Both the position numbers and the translations under genes were made by a program. This document shows, one piece after another, positions 57,001 through 60,854 of a stretch of DNA of 64,000 nucleotides; position 1 is the first letter of the stretch; every line of letters begins with the position of its first letter. Source of the DNA: Terebella lapidaria (lineage: Eukaryota > Annelida > Polychaeta > Terebellida > Terebellidae); contig OX424561.1 of NCBI GenBank assembly GCA_949152475.1, positions 4,154,001 through 4,218,000 of the forward strand, in the 5' to 3' direction. Below the pieces are notes generated by a model, which was not told where the DNA came from, searched no databases, and was given only the letters and a program-made list of their open reading frames with translations.

Positions 57001-57511
57001 GGAAACTTGTTTCAAACCAATAAAATCACCAGATAATTGAATTATGGTGAGCAGTAGCAGTTATCAGGTGATGAACTCCACTTCTGATCACTAGCCATTC
57101 ACAGAAGCACACCTAACCATGCACATTGCATATCTCAGTGCTTCCACATTTGTAATCCTGGTTTGTAAATCCTTTCAGTTACTTTTCATGTTCCAGCGAG
57201 TCTAGCATATGAAGAGAAGAAAATAATTTTGTGAAGTTGATGGTGCAAATAGTTCGTGAAAACCTTTGTTCACCACATTTTAATGATTTTTGTTTGATTG
57301 AACATTAAATTCTTTTCCAAGATACAATCAGTACTGAAGTAATGAAGTTTACGAAATAATTAACCTATACATGTACATGCTTCTCTCCTCAGAGAACGGA
57401 GACAGTCCGCCGTCGCTGAAAGGAAGCTTCCCCGTGGATCTCAAGCCATCACGGCGAGGTCGAGGGCGTGGCCGCGGGCGAGGGGCGGGTGGAGCCTCCA
57501 GGAAGTCCTGA
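1..57511 (+). CDS. INO80: INO80 chromatin-remodelling ATPase, C-terminal 864 residues in 19 exons (5' partial)
   Basis: This is the catalytic subunit of the nuclear INO80 complex, which uses ATP to slide nucleosomes and exchange H2A.Z (family knowledge). The joined exons are 2..116, 234..319, 578..748, 972..1071, 1204..1311, 1494..1587, 1739..1828, 1960..2254, 2467..2577, 9298..9523, 18393..18520, 28853..29020, 29513..29671, 35126..35228, 50471..50565, 53082..53222, 53462..53564, 53847..54029 and 57393..57511. All introns are GT-AG and the phases agree throughout. Residues 1-67 are the end of the first ATPase lobe ([29 protein letters not shown]). Residues about 125-465 are the family-specific insertion that binds RUVBL1/2. 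Residues 466-617 are the second lobe with motif IV ([13 protein letters not shown]), motif V ([16 protein letters not shown]) and motif VI ([13 protein letters not shown]). The tail has two AT-hooks and an RG-rich end. The HSA and DBINO parts must lie upstream of the window. The match to metazoan INO80 is from memory of the human protein and is strong in both lobes. Confidence 0.97.
234..319 (+). CDS. INO80: INO80 exon 2
   Basis: It encodes [20 protein letters not shown] and then DVENELSDK, a block near-invariant in INO80 orthologues at the end of the first lobe. The acceptor is catccag. The split AAC codon joins it to the previous exon. Confidence 0.96.
578..748 (+). CDS. INO80: INO80 exon 3
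   Basis: 57 codons, phase 0 on both sides. It includes [16 protein letters not shown] and [12 protein letters not shown], the conserved entry into the inter-lobe insertion. The acceptor is ggccag and the donor is aag/gtcaga. Confidence 0.95.
972..1071 (+). CDS. INO80: INO80 exon 4
   Basis: It encodes [19 protein letters not shown] and a less conserved continuation. [10 protein letters not shown] is a SNF2-family block at the base of the insertion. The exon ends in phase 1 at gtaagg. Confidence 0.95.
1204..1311 (+). CDS. INO80: INO80 exon 5
   Basis: Part of the inter-lobe insertion, variable among animals. It reads [20 protein letters not shown] and continues [16 protein letters not shown]. 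It was placed by the phase-1 codon from exon 4, a cag acceptor and the donor gtatgt. Sequence similarity alone would not have identified it. Confidence 0.88.
1494..1587 (+). CDS. INO80: INO80 exon 6
   Basis: It encodes [20 protein letters not shown], matching the insertion segment that in human INO80 reads close to FLRFIDISPAEMANLMLQG. It starts after ttgtag and ends in phase 2 before gtctgt. Confidence 0.93.
1739..1828 (+). CDS. INO80: INO80 exon 7
   Basis: A short basic and aromatic segment, [20 protein letters not shown] then [11 protein letters not shown]. It corresponds to the RWLALFLSLKASYRL region of the human insertion. Both ends are in phase 2, so exons 6, 7 and 8 join through split arginine codons. 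Confidence 0.9.
1960..2254 (+). CDS. INO80: INO80 exon 8
   Basis: The longest exon here. It encodes the middle of the insertion, rich in Ser, Pro, Arg and Lys in its second half (the run [15 protein letters not shown] includes several SP or TP sites). The donor is the consensus gtgagt. Conservation is low, so placement rests on the open frame, phase and splice sites. Confidence 0.88.
2467..2577 (+). CDS. INO80: INO80 exon 9
   Basis: 37 codons, phase 0. It ends [12 protein letters not shown], comparable to ELPSFLCVASP in human. The acceptor is ggacag and the donor is aag/gtacag. The DIRS element lies 100 bp after it. Confidence 0.9.
2694..2843 (+). repeat. DIRS left inverted terminal repeat
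   Basis: 150 bp beginning CTTACCTCCAAAACACATTA. By eye it is the exact reverse complement of 8952..9101. Confidence 0.95.
2935..5350 (+). pseudogene. DIRS gag-like region
   Basis: The 5' coding region of the DIRS fossil. It opens with a short cysteine-rich segment (CAQCGQQLP then CIACQD and CGLC), similar in style to the N-terminal CxxC pairs of other DIRS first ORFs. A long Pro, Arg and Ser-rich stretch over a GC-rich palindromic block follows, then an acidic Ser/Glu tract. The region is spread over more than one frame and is treated as broken. The product would be the structural protein of the element (family knowledge). Confidence 0.65.
4750..8382 (+). CDS. DIRS tyrosine recombinase frame (recombinase domain about 7380..8382)
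   Basis: A long frame of the DIRS fossil whose last 330 or so codons resemble a phage-integrase-type tyrosine recombinase. Landmarks are a SAM-like N-terminal part ([14 protein letters not shown]), the first catalytic arginine in [11 protein letters not shown], the box [14 protein letters not shown] and a final W/H/Y segment ([11 protein letters not shown]). The upstream part of the frame begins with a Lys-rich stretch that may belong to the gag-like region, then overlaps the RT/RNase H region in another frame. Overlap of this kind is typical for DIRS elements. The enzyme would integrate a circular DNA without target-site duplication (family knowledge). Confidence 0.85.
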   Translation: MSSLEDWFRTAAYRQLQSALTALEDLESPPSQLVSLGDHLRSASQLLESCDLASAHRMEQSTYVEWVLHLLRRDDFLGQARFKLPPALVTELRCAPLVDPEAAAALTSPPPLFAGLESKLPAARELARQEESVSTSKRLTETIAKRLASPLQAYAPSSSKPPPTKSKEKKEKKPFQRAPAGSKVTKKSKQKGKPKPAGEKKSSAPAAGEYFTESAPCDGPCDTSGCPTLAPKFKRACGRPSNKLLARVADTRSQPVDRVGPSQGLSHPVQSASCTGYRAYSLFTSRSSRQTVSTLARDRRYAGQKRARKSRNFLSRLLQYPVLDSQELRRVAPRDRPIRSKPPCQDPQVRHGDGGIDPLVPSKELLGRLPGSEGRVLSHPDSSGLPRISALRAPGHRVSVPCPAIRTVPGSMDLHNGGERVTDTRPQGGHPPLPVPRRLDCLSPVSRGSDSALTVGPGLVQTHGFAGQSPEIRANAGPGLRVCRVPVQDTAGYGFSHLGAAVKDTVLTPQILGRAQSVSTDLAVDARVAGSNREVSSLRSTPHAGVTDRPSLPVDRSHGLPSATGRPFSSREGVHTVVDVRYQPHSGLTLPSASSLQASIYGCLYGGLGGTPGLQGSVWGVDRARELMAHQPLRVGGGFPGPGPLGGGVCWSCCPGVHGQLHCRGLHKQTGGYKVRYPVSAGHDASSVVPVSEHSLACTSHPGPVECVGGPAVTQGADPANRVVSPSSGVQFPVPQVGPPYSGSLRDQVEQQASSVCLSASGPPCDVHRRVVHGLGRPVRVCIPSGDSAAQGFGQDQVPHMPYSLGRSIPATAALVPRTSGPVGRSTSGPTPSGRPSQTAPGAAVSQPTREPEPPRVASVQRSLRAKGFSSEVSSRIARPNRNSSLGVYESKWRVFAAWCDGRQVDPFNASAQTVADFLLEKFQAGAAPSTLAGYRTALAKTILPHTGINLGEDQDLSALLNNFKVERPLTRNSVPEWDLSLVLNRLASAPFEPMSSAPLKFLTWKTVFLLALASGRRRSEIHALDFSKVRWREDGLQVSLQVIPSFLAKTQLASSPPLAFTIPALSASVGPNLEEDCLLCPLRALRLYLKRTKGLRAGKRLLFISHQLKFQRDIRSATISSWIQKCIRTCYDLAEQDSACSFKVRAHDVRAMAASLAYMGRVPLDQVMQACSWQSHNTFTSFYLRDLTWTVSEGYHLGPVVAARSVVTP
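5372..7495 (+). pseudogene. DIRS reverse transcriptase and RNase H region
   Basis: The RT domain is recognised by [41 protein letters not shown] and the catalytic YLDD box, between about 5600 and 6230. The RNase H domain lies between about 6530 and 6900 and shows [14 protein letters not shown], the conserved NRLELEAV glutamate segment, [10 protein letters not shown] and [15 protein letters not shown]. These are signatures of DIRS polymerases. The region is treated as a fossil with about one break. Confidence 0.85.
8800..8897 (+). repeat. DIRS internal complementary region
   Basis: Bases 8800..8839 are the reverse complement of the left terminus 2678..2717. Bases 8840..8897 are the reverse complement of the right terminus 9083..9140. 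The two matches meet with no gap. In DIRS-1 models this region templates the joining of the ends into a circle (family knowledge). Confidence 0.93.
8952..9101 (-). repeat. DIRS right inverted terminal repeat
   Basis: 150 bp, the exact reverse complement of 2694..2843 by eye. A further 39 bp of right-end-specific sequence follow before the terminus at 9140. Confidence 0.95.
9298..9523 (+). CDS. INO80: INO80 exon 10
   Basis: It encodes the end of the inter-lobe insertion: [20 protein letters not shown], comparable to human LDSYCNDRSAEYERRVLKEG, then [20 protein letters not shown]. The acceptor ttgtcag at 9297 is the only nearby AG that keeps frame with exon 9; those at 9269 and 9283 do not. 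It ends in phase 1 before gtcagt. Confidence 0.93.
9524..13074 (+). other. Intron 10, 5' part: no gene seen
   Basis: AT-rich intronic sequence. It holds two close CTCF-like motifs near 9722..9779 and a 21-base G run at 11218..11238. I see no exon, RNA gene or bounded mobile element. Confidence 0.6.
9722..9779 (+). promoter_or_regulatory. Pair of CTCF-like motifs
   Basis: CACTAGGTGGCAGT at 9722..9735 and CACTAGGTGGCAGC at 9766..9779 both fit the CTCF core CANNAGRNGGCRSY with no mismatch. A third, imperfect relative lies at 9692. Function is inferred from the motif only. Confidence 0.4.
13162..13530 (+). repeat. 168-bp tandem repeat, two copies plus a partial third
   Basis: Units begin cttgtgaacgc at 13162, 13330 and 13498, exactly 168 bp apart. 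The first two units are nearly identical and the third decays after about 30 bp. Bivalve pearl elements have core repeats of similar length (about 160 bp). Confidence 0.85.
13768..16030 (+). repeat. 132-bp satellite array (interrupted)
   Basis: About nine units beginning gaataagttaaca (13768, 13900, 14032 and so on). Each contains agttaagtctattattgacc, and a few carry an extra internal 29-bp duplication. The array is split by the insertion at 14638..15600 and resumes on the far side in register. Confidence 0.85.
14638..15600 (+). mobile_element. Nested hairpin-ended element inside the 132-bp array
   Basis: It starts AGCTTACCGG with the stem CGGCCC-TTT-GGGCCG and a (GTCCGTC)n tract. It ends with the inverted CCGGTAAGCT (about 15569) and the hairpin AGCACC-CTT-GGTGCT. 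Sister units of the array show the empty site, so both borders are known to within a run of T. Its body (ataatgggagctgt, a strand-biased T-rich middle) is related to the element at 42530..44409. The end position is uncertain by about two bases. Confidence 0.7.
16034..16640 (+). repeat. About 120-bp satellite array, five units
   Basis: Units contain ggtcaacttttactttgaat, then a variable part, then catcttgaaatgcag, repeating every 118-123 bp. It adjoins the 132-bp array but is a different sequence. Confidence 0.8.
16906..18392 (+). other. Intron 10, 3' part: no gene seen
   Basis: Ordinary intronic sequence. The only pattern noted is three TGACCTTG octamers between 17033 and 17068. The 3' end has a normal pyrimidine-rich tract before the exon 11 acceptor (ctcgccccacag). 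Confidence 0.6.
18393..18520 (+). CDS. INO80: INO80 exon 11
   Basis: Start of the second ATPase lobe. It encodes [20 protein letters not shown] and then [17 protein letters not shown], helicase motif IV of SNF2 proteins. Phase 1 in, phase 0 out at gtaacg. Confidence 0.97.
18521..25700 (+). other. Intron 11, 5' part: no gene seen
   Basis: About 7.2 kb of intron. It contains a 22-base G run (22951..22972), a strong CTCF-type motif at 22004 and a 175-codon open frame on the minus strand (19404..19931) that I do not recognise. No bounded mobile element was identified. Confidence 0.55.
22004..22017 (+). promoter_or_regulatory. CTCF-like motif
   Basis: CACCAGGGGGCGCT fits the classic CTCF core exactly. 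It sits in a short GC-richer patch of intron 11. Binding is inferred only. Confidence 0.45.
25701..28666 (+). mobile_element. Helitron/HINE-like element with 147-bp satellite core (intron 11)
   Basis: The 5' end is a perfect hairpin, GGGCATTTCGG-C-CCGAAATGCCC (25702..25724), followed by a T tract. The 3' end repeats CGAAATGCCC in inverted position (28629..28638), then the stem CAAGGC/GCCTTG (28639..28658), then CTAG at 28663..28666 before TT. The centre is a long satellite array. The layout (subterminal inverted repeat, core tandem repeats, 3' hairpin, CTAG) matches pearl/HINE-type derivatives of Helitron-like elements (inference from architecture). No transposase coding is present. Confidence 0.65.
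26131..28510 (+). repeat. 147-bp satellite array, 17 boxes
   Basis: The box atctcggaaacggtgcgtcg (small variants) starts at 26131, 26278, 26425, 26573, 26721, 26868, 27015, 27162, 27309, 27455, 27601, 27748, 27895, 28042, 28189, 28335 and 28481, a spacing of 146-148 bp. Each unit also carries short palindromes such as GGGTCGAGACGACCC and ACTAGTCTAG. Units 26721..27308 recur as units 27748..28334, all four 1,027 bp apart, which indicates a higher-order repeat of seven monomers. Confidence 0.95.
28853..29020 (+). CDS. INO80: INO80 exon 12
   Basis: 56 codons, phase 0. It encodes [20 protein letters not shown] and [18 protein letters not shown], helicase motif V, which contacts DNA and couples to ATP hydrolysis (family knowledge). 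The donor is cacg/gtaggt. Confidence 0.98.
29041..29403 (+). repeat. 52-bp minisatellite copying the exon 12 donor boundary
   Basis: Seven units of 52 bp fill most of the 492-bp intron 12. Each unit contains ctggagataaagttgactgc and then ggcagacacg/gtaggt, resembling the last 34 bases of exon 12 plus its donor. In the exon's frame the unit reads [10 protein letters not shown], against [10 protein letters not shown] in the exon. Units 1-6 keep a GT at the donor position and unit 7 has lost it. Confidence 0.9.
29513..29671 (+). CDS. INO80: INO80 exon 13
   Basis: 53 codons, phase 0. It encodes [20 protein letters not shown] and [18 protein letters not shown], helicase motif VI with its arginine finger region. 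The donor gag/gtttgt is weaker than its neighbours. Confidence 0.98.
29672..35125 (+). other. Intron 13: no gene seen
   Basis: 5.45 kb with no bounded mobile element or RNA gene that I can define. It contains a 149-codon cysteine-rich open frame (30196..30645), which is about what chance allows, and a small cysteine-rich frame at 34132..34377. Confidence 0.55.
34132..34377 (+). other. Small cysteine-rich open frame, doubtful
   Basis: An 81-codon frame on the host strand. Its N terminus is hydrophobic ([15 protein letters not shown]), like a signal peptide. It is followed by eight cysteines including [16 protein letters not shown] and WCDC. I recognise no family. No promoter, splice partner or poly(A) signal is evident, so it may be chance. 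Confidence 0.15.
35126..35228 (+). CDS. INO80: INO80 exon 14
   Basis: It encodes [20 protein letters not shown] and [14 protein letters not shown]. This post-lobe segment is very close to human [20 protein letters not shown]. It ends in phase 1 with aagt/gtaagt. Confidence 0.97.
35229..39084 (+). other. Intron 14, first part: no gene seen
   Basis: Intronic sequence with a canonical G-quadruplex motif at 36148..36164, a C run at 38849..38863 and an (AGT)n microsatellite at 39001..39048. No exon or bounded element was found. Confidence 0.55.
39001..39048 (+). repeat. (AGT)16 microsatellite
   Basis: An uninterrupted AGT triplet run of about 48 bp, just upstream of the palindromic-ended element. 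Confidence 0.97.
39085..39781 (+). mobile_element. 697-bp element with palindromic 39-bp terminal inverted repeats
   Basis: The left TIR (39085..39123) and right TIR (39743..39781) are reverse complements with one mismatch. Each TIR is itself largely a palindrome built from GGATGCACTAAC and GTTAGTGCATCC arms, so each end can fold alone. The interior has three copies of cgttagggaatctt (39500..39570) and no convincing coding. No clear target-site duplication was seen. The superfamily is not assigned. Confidence 0.75.
39782..42529 (+). other. Intron 14, second part: no gene seen
   Basis: Nothing coding or bounded was identified. It includes a few near-CTCF motifs (for example around 40369 and 41650) that each miss one or two consensus positions. 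Confidence 0.5.
42530..44409 (+). mobile_element. Hairpin-ended non-autonomous element with internal 455-bp duplication
   Basis: It begins AGGTTACCGGACC with the stem GGACC-TTT-GGTCC and a (GTCC)n tract. It ends with the inverted TCCGGTAACCT (44376..44386) and the hairpin TTAGCC/GGCTAA. The middle holds two consecutive 455-bp copies (ctgatcagttttgag at 43165 and 43620). Each copy contains the cluster TGACCTTGAATTTGACCTTG. It has the same architecture as 14638..15600 and shares sequence with it. A minus-strand relative lies at 58851..60611. Confidence 0.65.
44410..49814 (+). other. Intron 14, third part: no gene seen
   Basis: About 5.4 kb of intron without a recognisable gene or bounded element. 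It contains a perfect X-box (46315..46328) and a patch at 47360..47560 dense in regulatory-type motifs (ccaat, ttacgtcacg). Confidence 0.5.
46315..46328 (+). promoter_or_regulatory. X-box (RFX-type) motif
   Basis: GTTGTCATGGTAAC fits the X-box consensus GTHNYYATRRNAAC at every position. Function is inferred. Confidence 0.35.
49815..50470 (+). repeat. X-box minisatellite abutting exon 15
   Basis: About 17 units of roughly 38-42 bp built on gttaccatggttac followed by ttgctgtgttacaagctgac. Thirteen units have the exact 14-mer, whose reverse complement GTAACCATGGTAAC fits the RFX X-box consensus. The last four positions of each kind show a three-monomer higher-order unit of 119 bp (short units near 50086, 50205, 50324 and 50443). 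The array stops exactly at the exon 15 acceptor, which is part of its last unit. Confidence 0.93.
50471..50565 (+). CDS. INO80: INO80 exon 15
   Basis: A highly charged segment after the ATPase core, [20 protein letters not shown] and then [12 protein letters not shown]. It matches human LRLRQEEKRQQEETNRVKER in place and character, but is shorter than the human linker. Its acceptor tgtgttacag is the truncated end of a minisatellite unit. Confidence 0.95.
50566..53081 (+). other. Intron 15: no gene seen
   Basis: 2.5 kb with a second perfect X-box match (GTAACCATGGTAAC at 51666..51679), a 15-base C run (52211..52225) and G-rich stretches at 51690..51780. No exon or bounded element was found. 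Confidence 0.55.
51666..51679 (+). promoter_or_regulatory. X-box (RFX-type) motif
   Basis: GTAACCATGGTAAC is a perfect consensus match. It is the exact complement of the minisatellite core 1.2 kb upstream, so it may be an escaped unit or an ancestral site. Confidence 0.35.
53082..53222 (+). CDS. INO80: INO80 exon 16 (AT-hook 1)
   Basis: 47 codons, phase 0. It begins [20 protein letters not shown], with a canonical AT-hook core (GRP flanked by basic residues) that binds the minor groove of AT-rich DNA (family knowledge). An acidic and Ser-rich stretch, [17 protein letters not shown], follows. The tail is poorly conserved between phyla. Confidence 0.93.
53462..53564 (+). CDS. INO80: INO80 exon 17
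   Basis: It contains [20 protein letters not shown], aligning with human PLDESSSDMLVIVDDPASS. This short acidic block is the best conserved part of the tail. Phase 0 in, phase 1 out. Confidence 0.95.
53847..54029 (+). CDS. INO80: INO80 exon 18 (AT-hook 2)
   Basis: GC-rich exon encoding [15 protein letters not shown], a double AT-hook-like run, then an Ala-rich helix ([20 protein letters not shown]) comparable to human SAAAYAAYGYN. Both ends are in phase 1. Confidence 0.95.
54030..57392 (+). other. Intron 18: no gene seen
   Basis: 3.4 kb. It contains a strong G-quadruplex motif on the transcribed sense strand (55474..55495) and a weak tRNA-like segment near 56761..56825. No exon was found. 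Confidence 0.55.
56761..56825 (+). other. Possible tRNA-derived SINE remnant, weak
   Basis: tgtagtggtcagttcc resembles a pol III A-box region, and gggtcaaac about 40 bp later resembles a degenerate B-box. No tRNA cloverleaf or poly-A tail is convincing. Confidence 0.15.
57393..57511 (+). CDS. INO80: INO80 exon 19 (terminal coding exon)
   Basis: It encodes [20 protein letters not shown] and a C-terminal RG-rich tail ([14 protein letters not shown]) ending ASRKS and TGA at 57509..57511. RG-rich tails are common arginine-methylation and nucleic-acid-binding segments (general knowledge). The last codons lie in the first unit of a 59-bp tandem repeat. Confidence 0.95.
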
Positions 57512-57645
57512 TAGACGTCGTCAGGATGGGATCAGGGATGAGGGGGGCCGGCAGAGCCAGGGAGTCCTGATAGATGTCGTCAGGATGGGATCAGGGATGA
57601 GGGGGGCATGCAGAGCCAGGGAGTCCTGATAGATGGCATCATGTA
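57490..57645 (+). repeat. 59-bp tandem repeat spanning the INO80 stop codon
   Basis: agtcctgatag recurs at 57504, 57563 and 57622. Units share gtcaggatgggatcagggat and gaggggggc. The first unit contains the last codons and the stop. Confidence 0.9.
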
Positions 57646-58635
57646 CACCATAGCTGTAAAATCTCAGAGGGCGACTTTGGGGAACTACTCCAGATCTAGG
57701 GTCACTTGAAGGTTAAAGCTTGTATCAGGATGTGTTTGCATGAGTGTACAAACATTAGAGGTGTACATTAAAACAAATCAAATCAAACTTGATATTAGTG
57801 TGATTGTGAACCGTTGGTTAACTTATGGAATATTTGTTTATTCTTCAAAATACATGTATTGAATTATGTGTGCATTATCTTAGATTGTCAGATCAGGTTT
57901 CATACATCTTCTAGCTCAGTGGTGTTAGAGATCGATTATGTTTTAATGACATTTAAGAATGTGTACAATAATGCATATCAAGCCGCCATGCATATGACTA
58001 AAAAAAAAAATTTGCAAAATTTTGTATGGTTTGTTCAAGTGTCTGTTTCTTGCATTTCTGTTAATGATTTATCGATTGTAGCTAAAAAAAAAAAAAAAAA
58101 AAGATACTGTTCAATATATATATATGTAACAGACTCCATGAATTAAAAAATTTAAATTGTTGTGTGGTGAATAAGAGACATGTATTTCACCAATGATTTG
58201 AAATTTTGAGTCTGAAATCAGCCAGCTCACAAGAGCCTATCATGCTGGAATATCTGACAGGGTATCTCTGTATCCAGTGTTCATTAAAAAAACATTTACA
58301 CCATGGCTGTGAATGTATTATCAGTTTTAATGGTCTAATGTTTTTTTTTTTGCAGTTCGCTAACCTCGCTAATGATATTCATTATTTATTTGCCTGTGTT
58401 CATGATATGTAATAGGTAACATGCAATGTACTTCATTTGTACATTGAATGTACAAAGGAACTTAGGAATTTCACCTGATGTACATACACTGTTTAGTGCC
58501 TGTATATGTAAATGAAGACATAGACTGGGCAATGCAACAAAGAGAAATGTTTGGCAAAAATATTTCTTCTTAGTTACCTGTAAATTATACAATCAAGAAA
58601 ATTTATCGAAATAAAGAATCTAGATGAATGTTGAC
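57512..58635 (+). other. INO80 3' untranslated region (probable)
   Basis: AT-rich sequence from the stop codon to a canonical poly(A) signal. The end is inferred as 15-25 bases after the AATAAA at 58610. An A run lies at about 58083..58100. An earlier, weaker ATTAAA occurs at 58142. Confidence 0.6.
58610..58615 (+). terminator. Poly(A) signal AATAAA
   Basis: Canonical hexamer with a GT-rich stretch (tgttgacttgtg) about 20 bases downstream. It is the best candidate for INO80 mRNA 3' end formation. Confidence 0.55.
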
Positions 58636-59131
58636 TTGTGATTCTAAAAATTTTATTACAATCCGTAATAGCTGCAATATAATAAGTATCCCAAGTTGTC
58701 TTTTCAAAATTTAAACAGAAATGTTCCCATGATGGCAATAGGACTGACAGGAATTGCTGGAGTAGAATTGCAGCAGTATTATGAATCATAACGAAGCTTT
58801 GTATAAAAACCTATGAGCGTTCCCTGTTGAAAGAAAAGTACTCTGCCTTCAAAAATTACCCCAAAGGCTAGGGAAGGATACCAGAGAAATTTATAGTGTT
58901 GAGTTTGTTTTTTCATCAAAATTGCGGTTTTGAGAGTCACTGAAGGTCAAATTCAAGGTCACCACAGAAATCACTATAAGATCTATCTTGGAGTGTTCTA
59001 GACGTTTACTTCACACAGTTGCCATTATGAAGGAGCATTGTCACCTATAAAGAACCAGGTGATGTGAATGCCTATATTCCAACGATAAAGCCTAAGCTTC
59101 CTCTAAGAAACTTGTCTACATCAATCAATGT

Positions 59132-59303
59132 TGGATCCTGTGTTTTAAGACCACCCAAGGGACCCCAAAAAGGTGGTCTTAAATGACAGGTTGTCTCTCC
59201 TGACGGGTTCATTAACATGATAAAAGGCCACTTGGGACCAAGTATAGTGGTCTTAAAACACAGGGTGGTCTCTCAAACCAGGTGGTTTTTAACACAGGAT
59301 CCA
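59132..59303 (+). mobile_element. 172-bp foldback element
   Basis: The ends TGGATCCTGTGTTTTAAGAC and, inverted, TGGATCCTGTGTTAAAAACC form imperfect 23-bp terminal repeats. Two internal ggtggtctt/ggtctctc segments echo the ends. It is nested in the minus-strand element. No target-site duplication was recognised. Confidence 0.55.
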
Positions 59304-59528
59304 CTGTACATGTACCTCGAAAAGTATCACTCAAGTCATATTAGGTCAAGTTCAAGGTCATCAAGAGATGCCCCATATCAGACATGCTATATGGATATAT
59401 TTAAAACCTGAGGTCTATGTACAAATATTATGGCTCCAGAGGCCAATCTGTACATATCCTGTGATTTTGAGCCGTTCTGGCTTATGTATGGGGCCTTAAG
59501 CCGCTCCCACCTGTTAATGCAACATTAA

Positions 59529-59943
59529 GGTAGTCCGCTCCAAACAGTGAGGGGAGGGGGTCAAAGAGTTTTTTTTTTTAAAAATAACTCAATATAATCT
59601 AGAGCTTCAAAATGATATATTTCATAGAGTAACTGTTCAGCATCCTGAAACTGAAAAGAAAATAGGGGGTCACCGTATCCGTTCGCATGGAAAACACGAT
59701 GCAAGATGTGAATATGAACGAAAAAATATGCAAAAATGCCATAATTTATGTCATTTTAGGTAAATTTGTGTGATTTCGATCGAATATGTAGAAGAAACGA
59801 GCACGGTGACCCCCTTTTTTCTTTTCAGTATTAGGATGCTGAACATTTACTCTATAAACAAATGTCATTTCGAAGAGATAATATTCAAGAAATGACTTTT
59901 AAGTTTTGACTTTTCGTTACCTCACTGTTTGTAGCGGACTACG
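59529..59943 (+). mobile_element. 415-bp TTAA-flanked MITE, copy 1
   Basis: Terminal inverted repeats start GGTAGTCCGCTCCAAACAGT and end GTTTGTAGCGGACTACG. TTAA is present on both sides (59525..59528 and 59944..59947), the target-site duplication typical of piggyBac-type elements. Long inner inverted segments (gggggtcaccgt and cacggtgaccccc) let most of it fold back. No transposase is encoded. Confidence 0.85.
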
Positions 59944-60611
59944 TTAAGTATCTCAATTGACATGTTCTGAAATAAAATAAAAAATCTCGAAACTGGTCAG
60001 ATTGTTTTTGAGAAAAGACACAGATTGCAAATTTGGGCATTTTTTCACAGAAGAATGGCTGTTTCGACCTTTCAAGGTCATCGAAGGTCAATTCAAGGTC
60101 AGCACACAAATCACCTTATATGATTTCCCATTTGAAAGTGCCAATATCTAAGACCTATAGATCTTCAAGTTTTCTAGGAGTACAGCTGCGGCAGTTAATT
60201 CCCATTATGAAGTCCAAAATTTTTTCAAATGGCGTTTTTAAGGGGCCTAGGAATAGCCCAAAATGGATAGTGACGCAATTTGGGACAAAAAAATGTTCAC
60301 CGACCCGTCAAAAGATCAAAATTAGCCCAAGGGTCAAAATAGGTTACCGGACAGTTTTCAAAGCTGATCAGACAGTTTTTGCGAAAATGGCCTCCAATGT
60401 CCAAAATTGACTATTTTTCGTCAAAAATGGCCGCCATTTTGAGGAAAATGTGAAAATCATAAAGCTAAAAAATACCTCCGTCTTGAAATATTTTCAGGTA
60501 TTTTTGTTTAATATTTTGGAAAGATTCGATTATAAACTTTAAAGCAAAAAATGTGAAAGGACGGATGCCACGCCATGACAACAGGTTATCAGACCAAATG
60601 TACAGTAACCT

Positions 60612-60854
60612 CAAGTCTCGTTGATTTCGTTAGAATTTTATTTTAGTGAAAATGGCCAAAAATGACCCTTTTTGGAAGTATTTTGGGGTTGAAAATACCC
60701 ATAATTCCACATTGTAGAAAATATGCCATCCAAATTTCCTGTTTTCAAATGCATAATGTCATATTCACTGGGTGTAAATGAAGAACTGCGTACAGTATTG
60801 AAAGCTACAAGCGCTACCCGGATGTGTACACTGTATACCCGGATGTGTACGGAT
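60612..60854. other. Intergenic spacer, nothing seen
   Basis: AT-rich flank between two repeats. No gene or element recognised. Confidence 0.4.

Larger units (their letters stand above)
58851..60611 (-). mobile_element. Minus-strand relative of the 42530 element, with two nested insertions
   Basis: Read on the minus strand it starts AGGTTACTGTACATTTGG and GATAACCTGTTGTCATGGCG, aligning with the start of 42530..44409. It passes through the T-rich body and the ataatgg/ggtcaaa segments, and ends with a subterminal repeat and hairpin near 58851..58885. It is diverged from the plus-strand copy and interrupted at 59132..59303 and 59525..59947. Confidence 0.6.
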
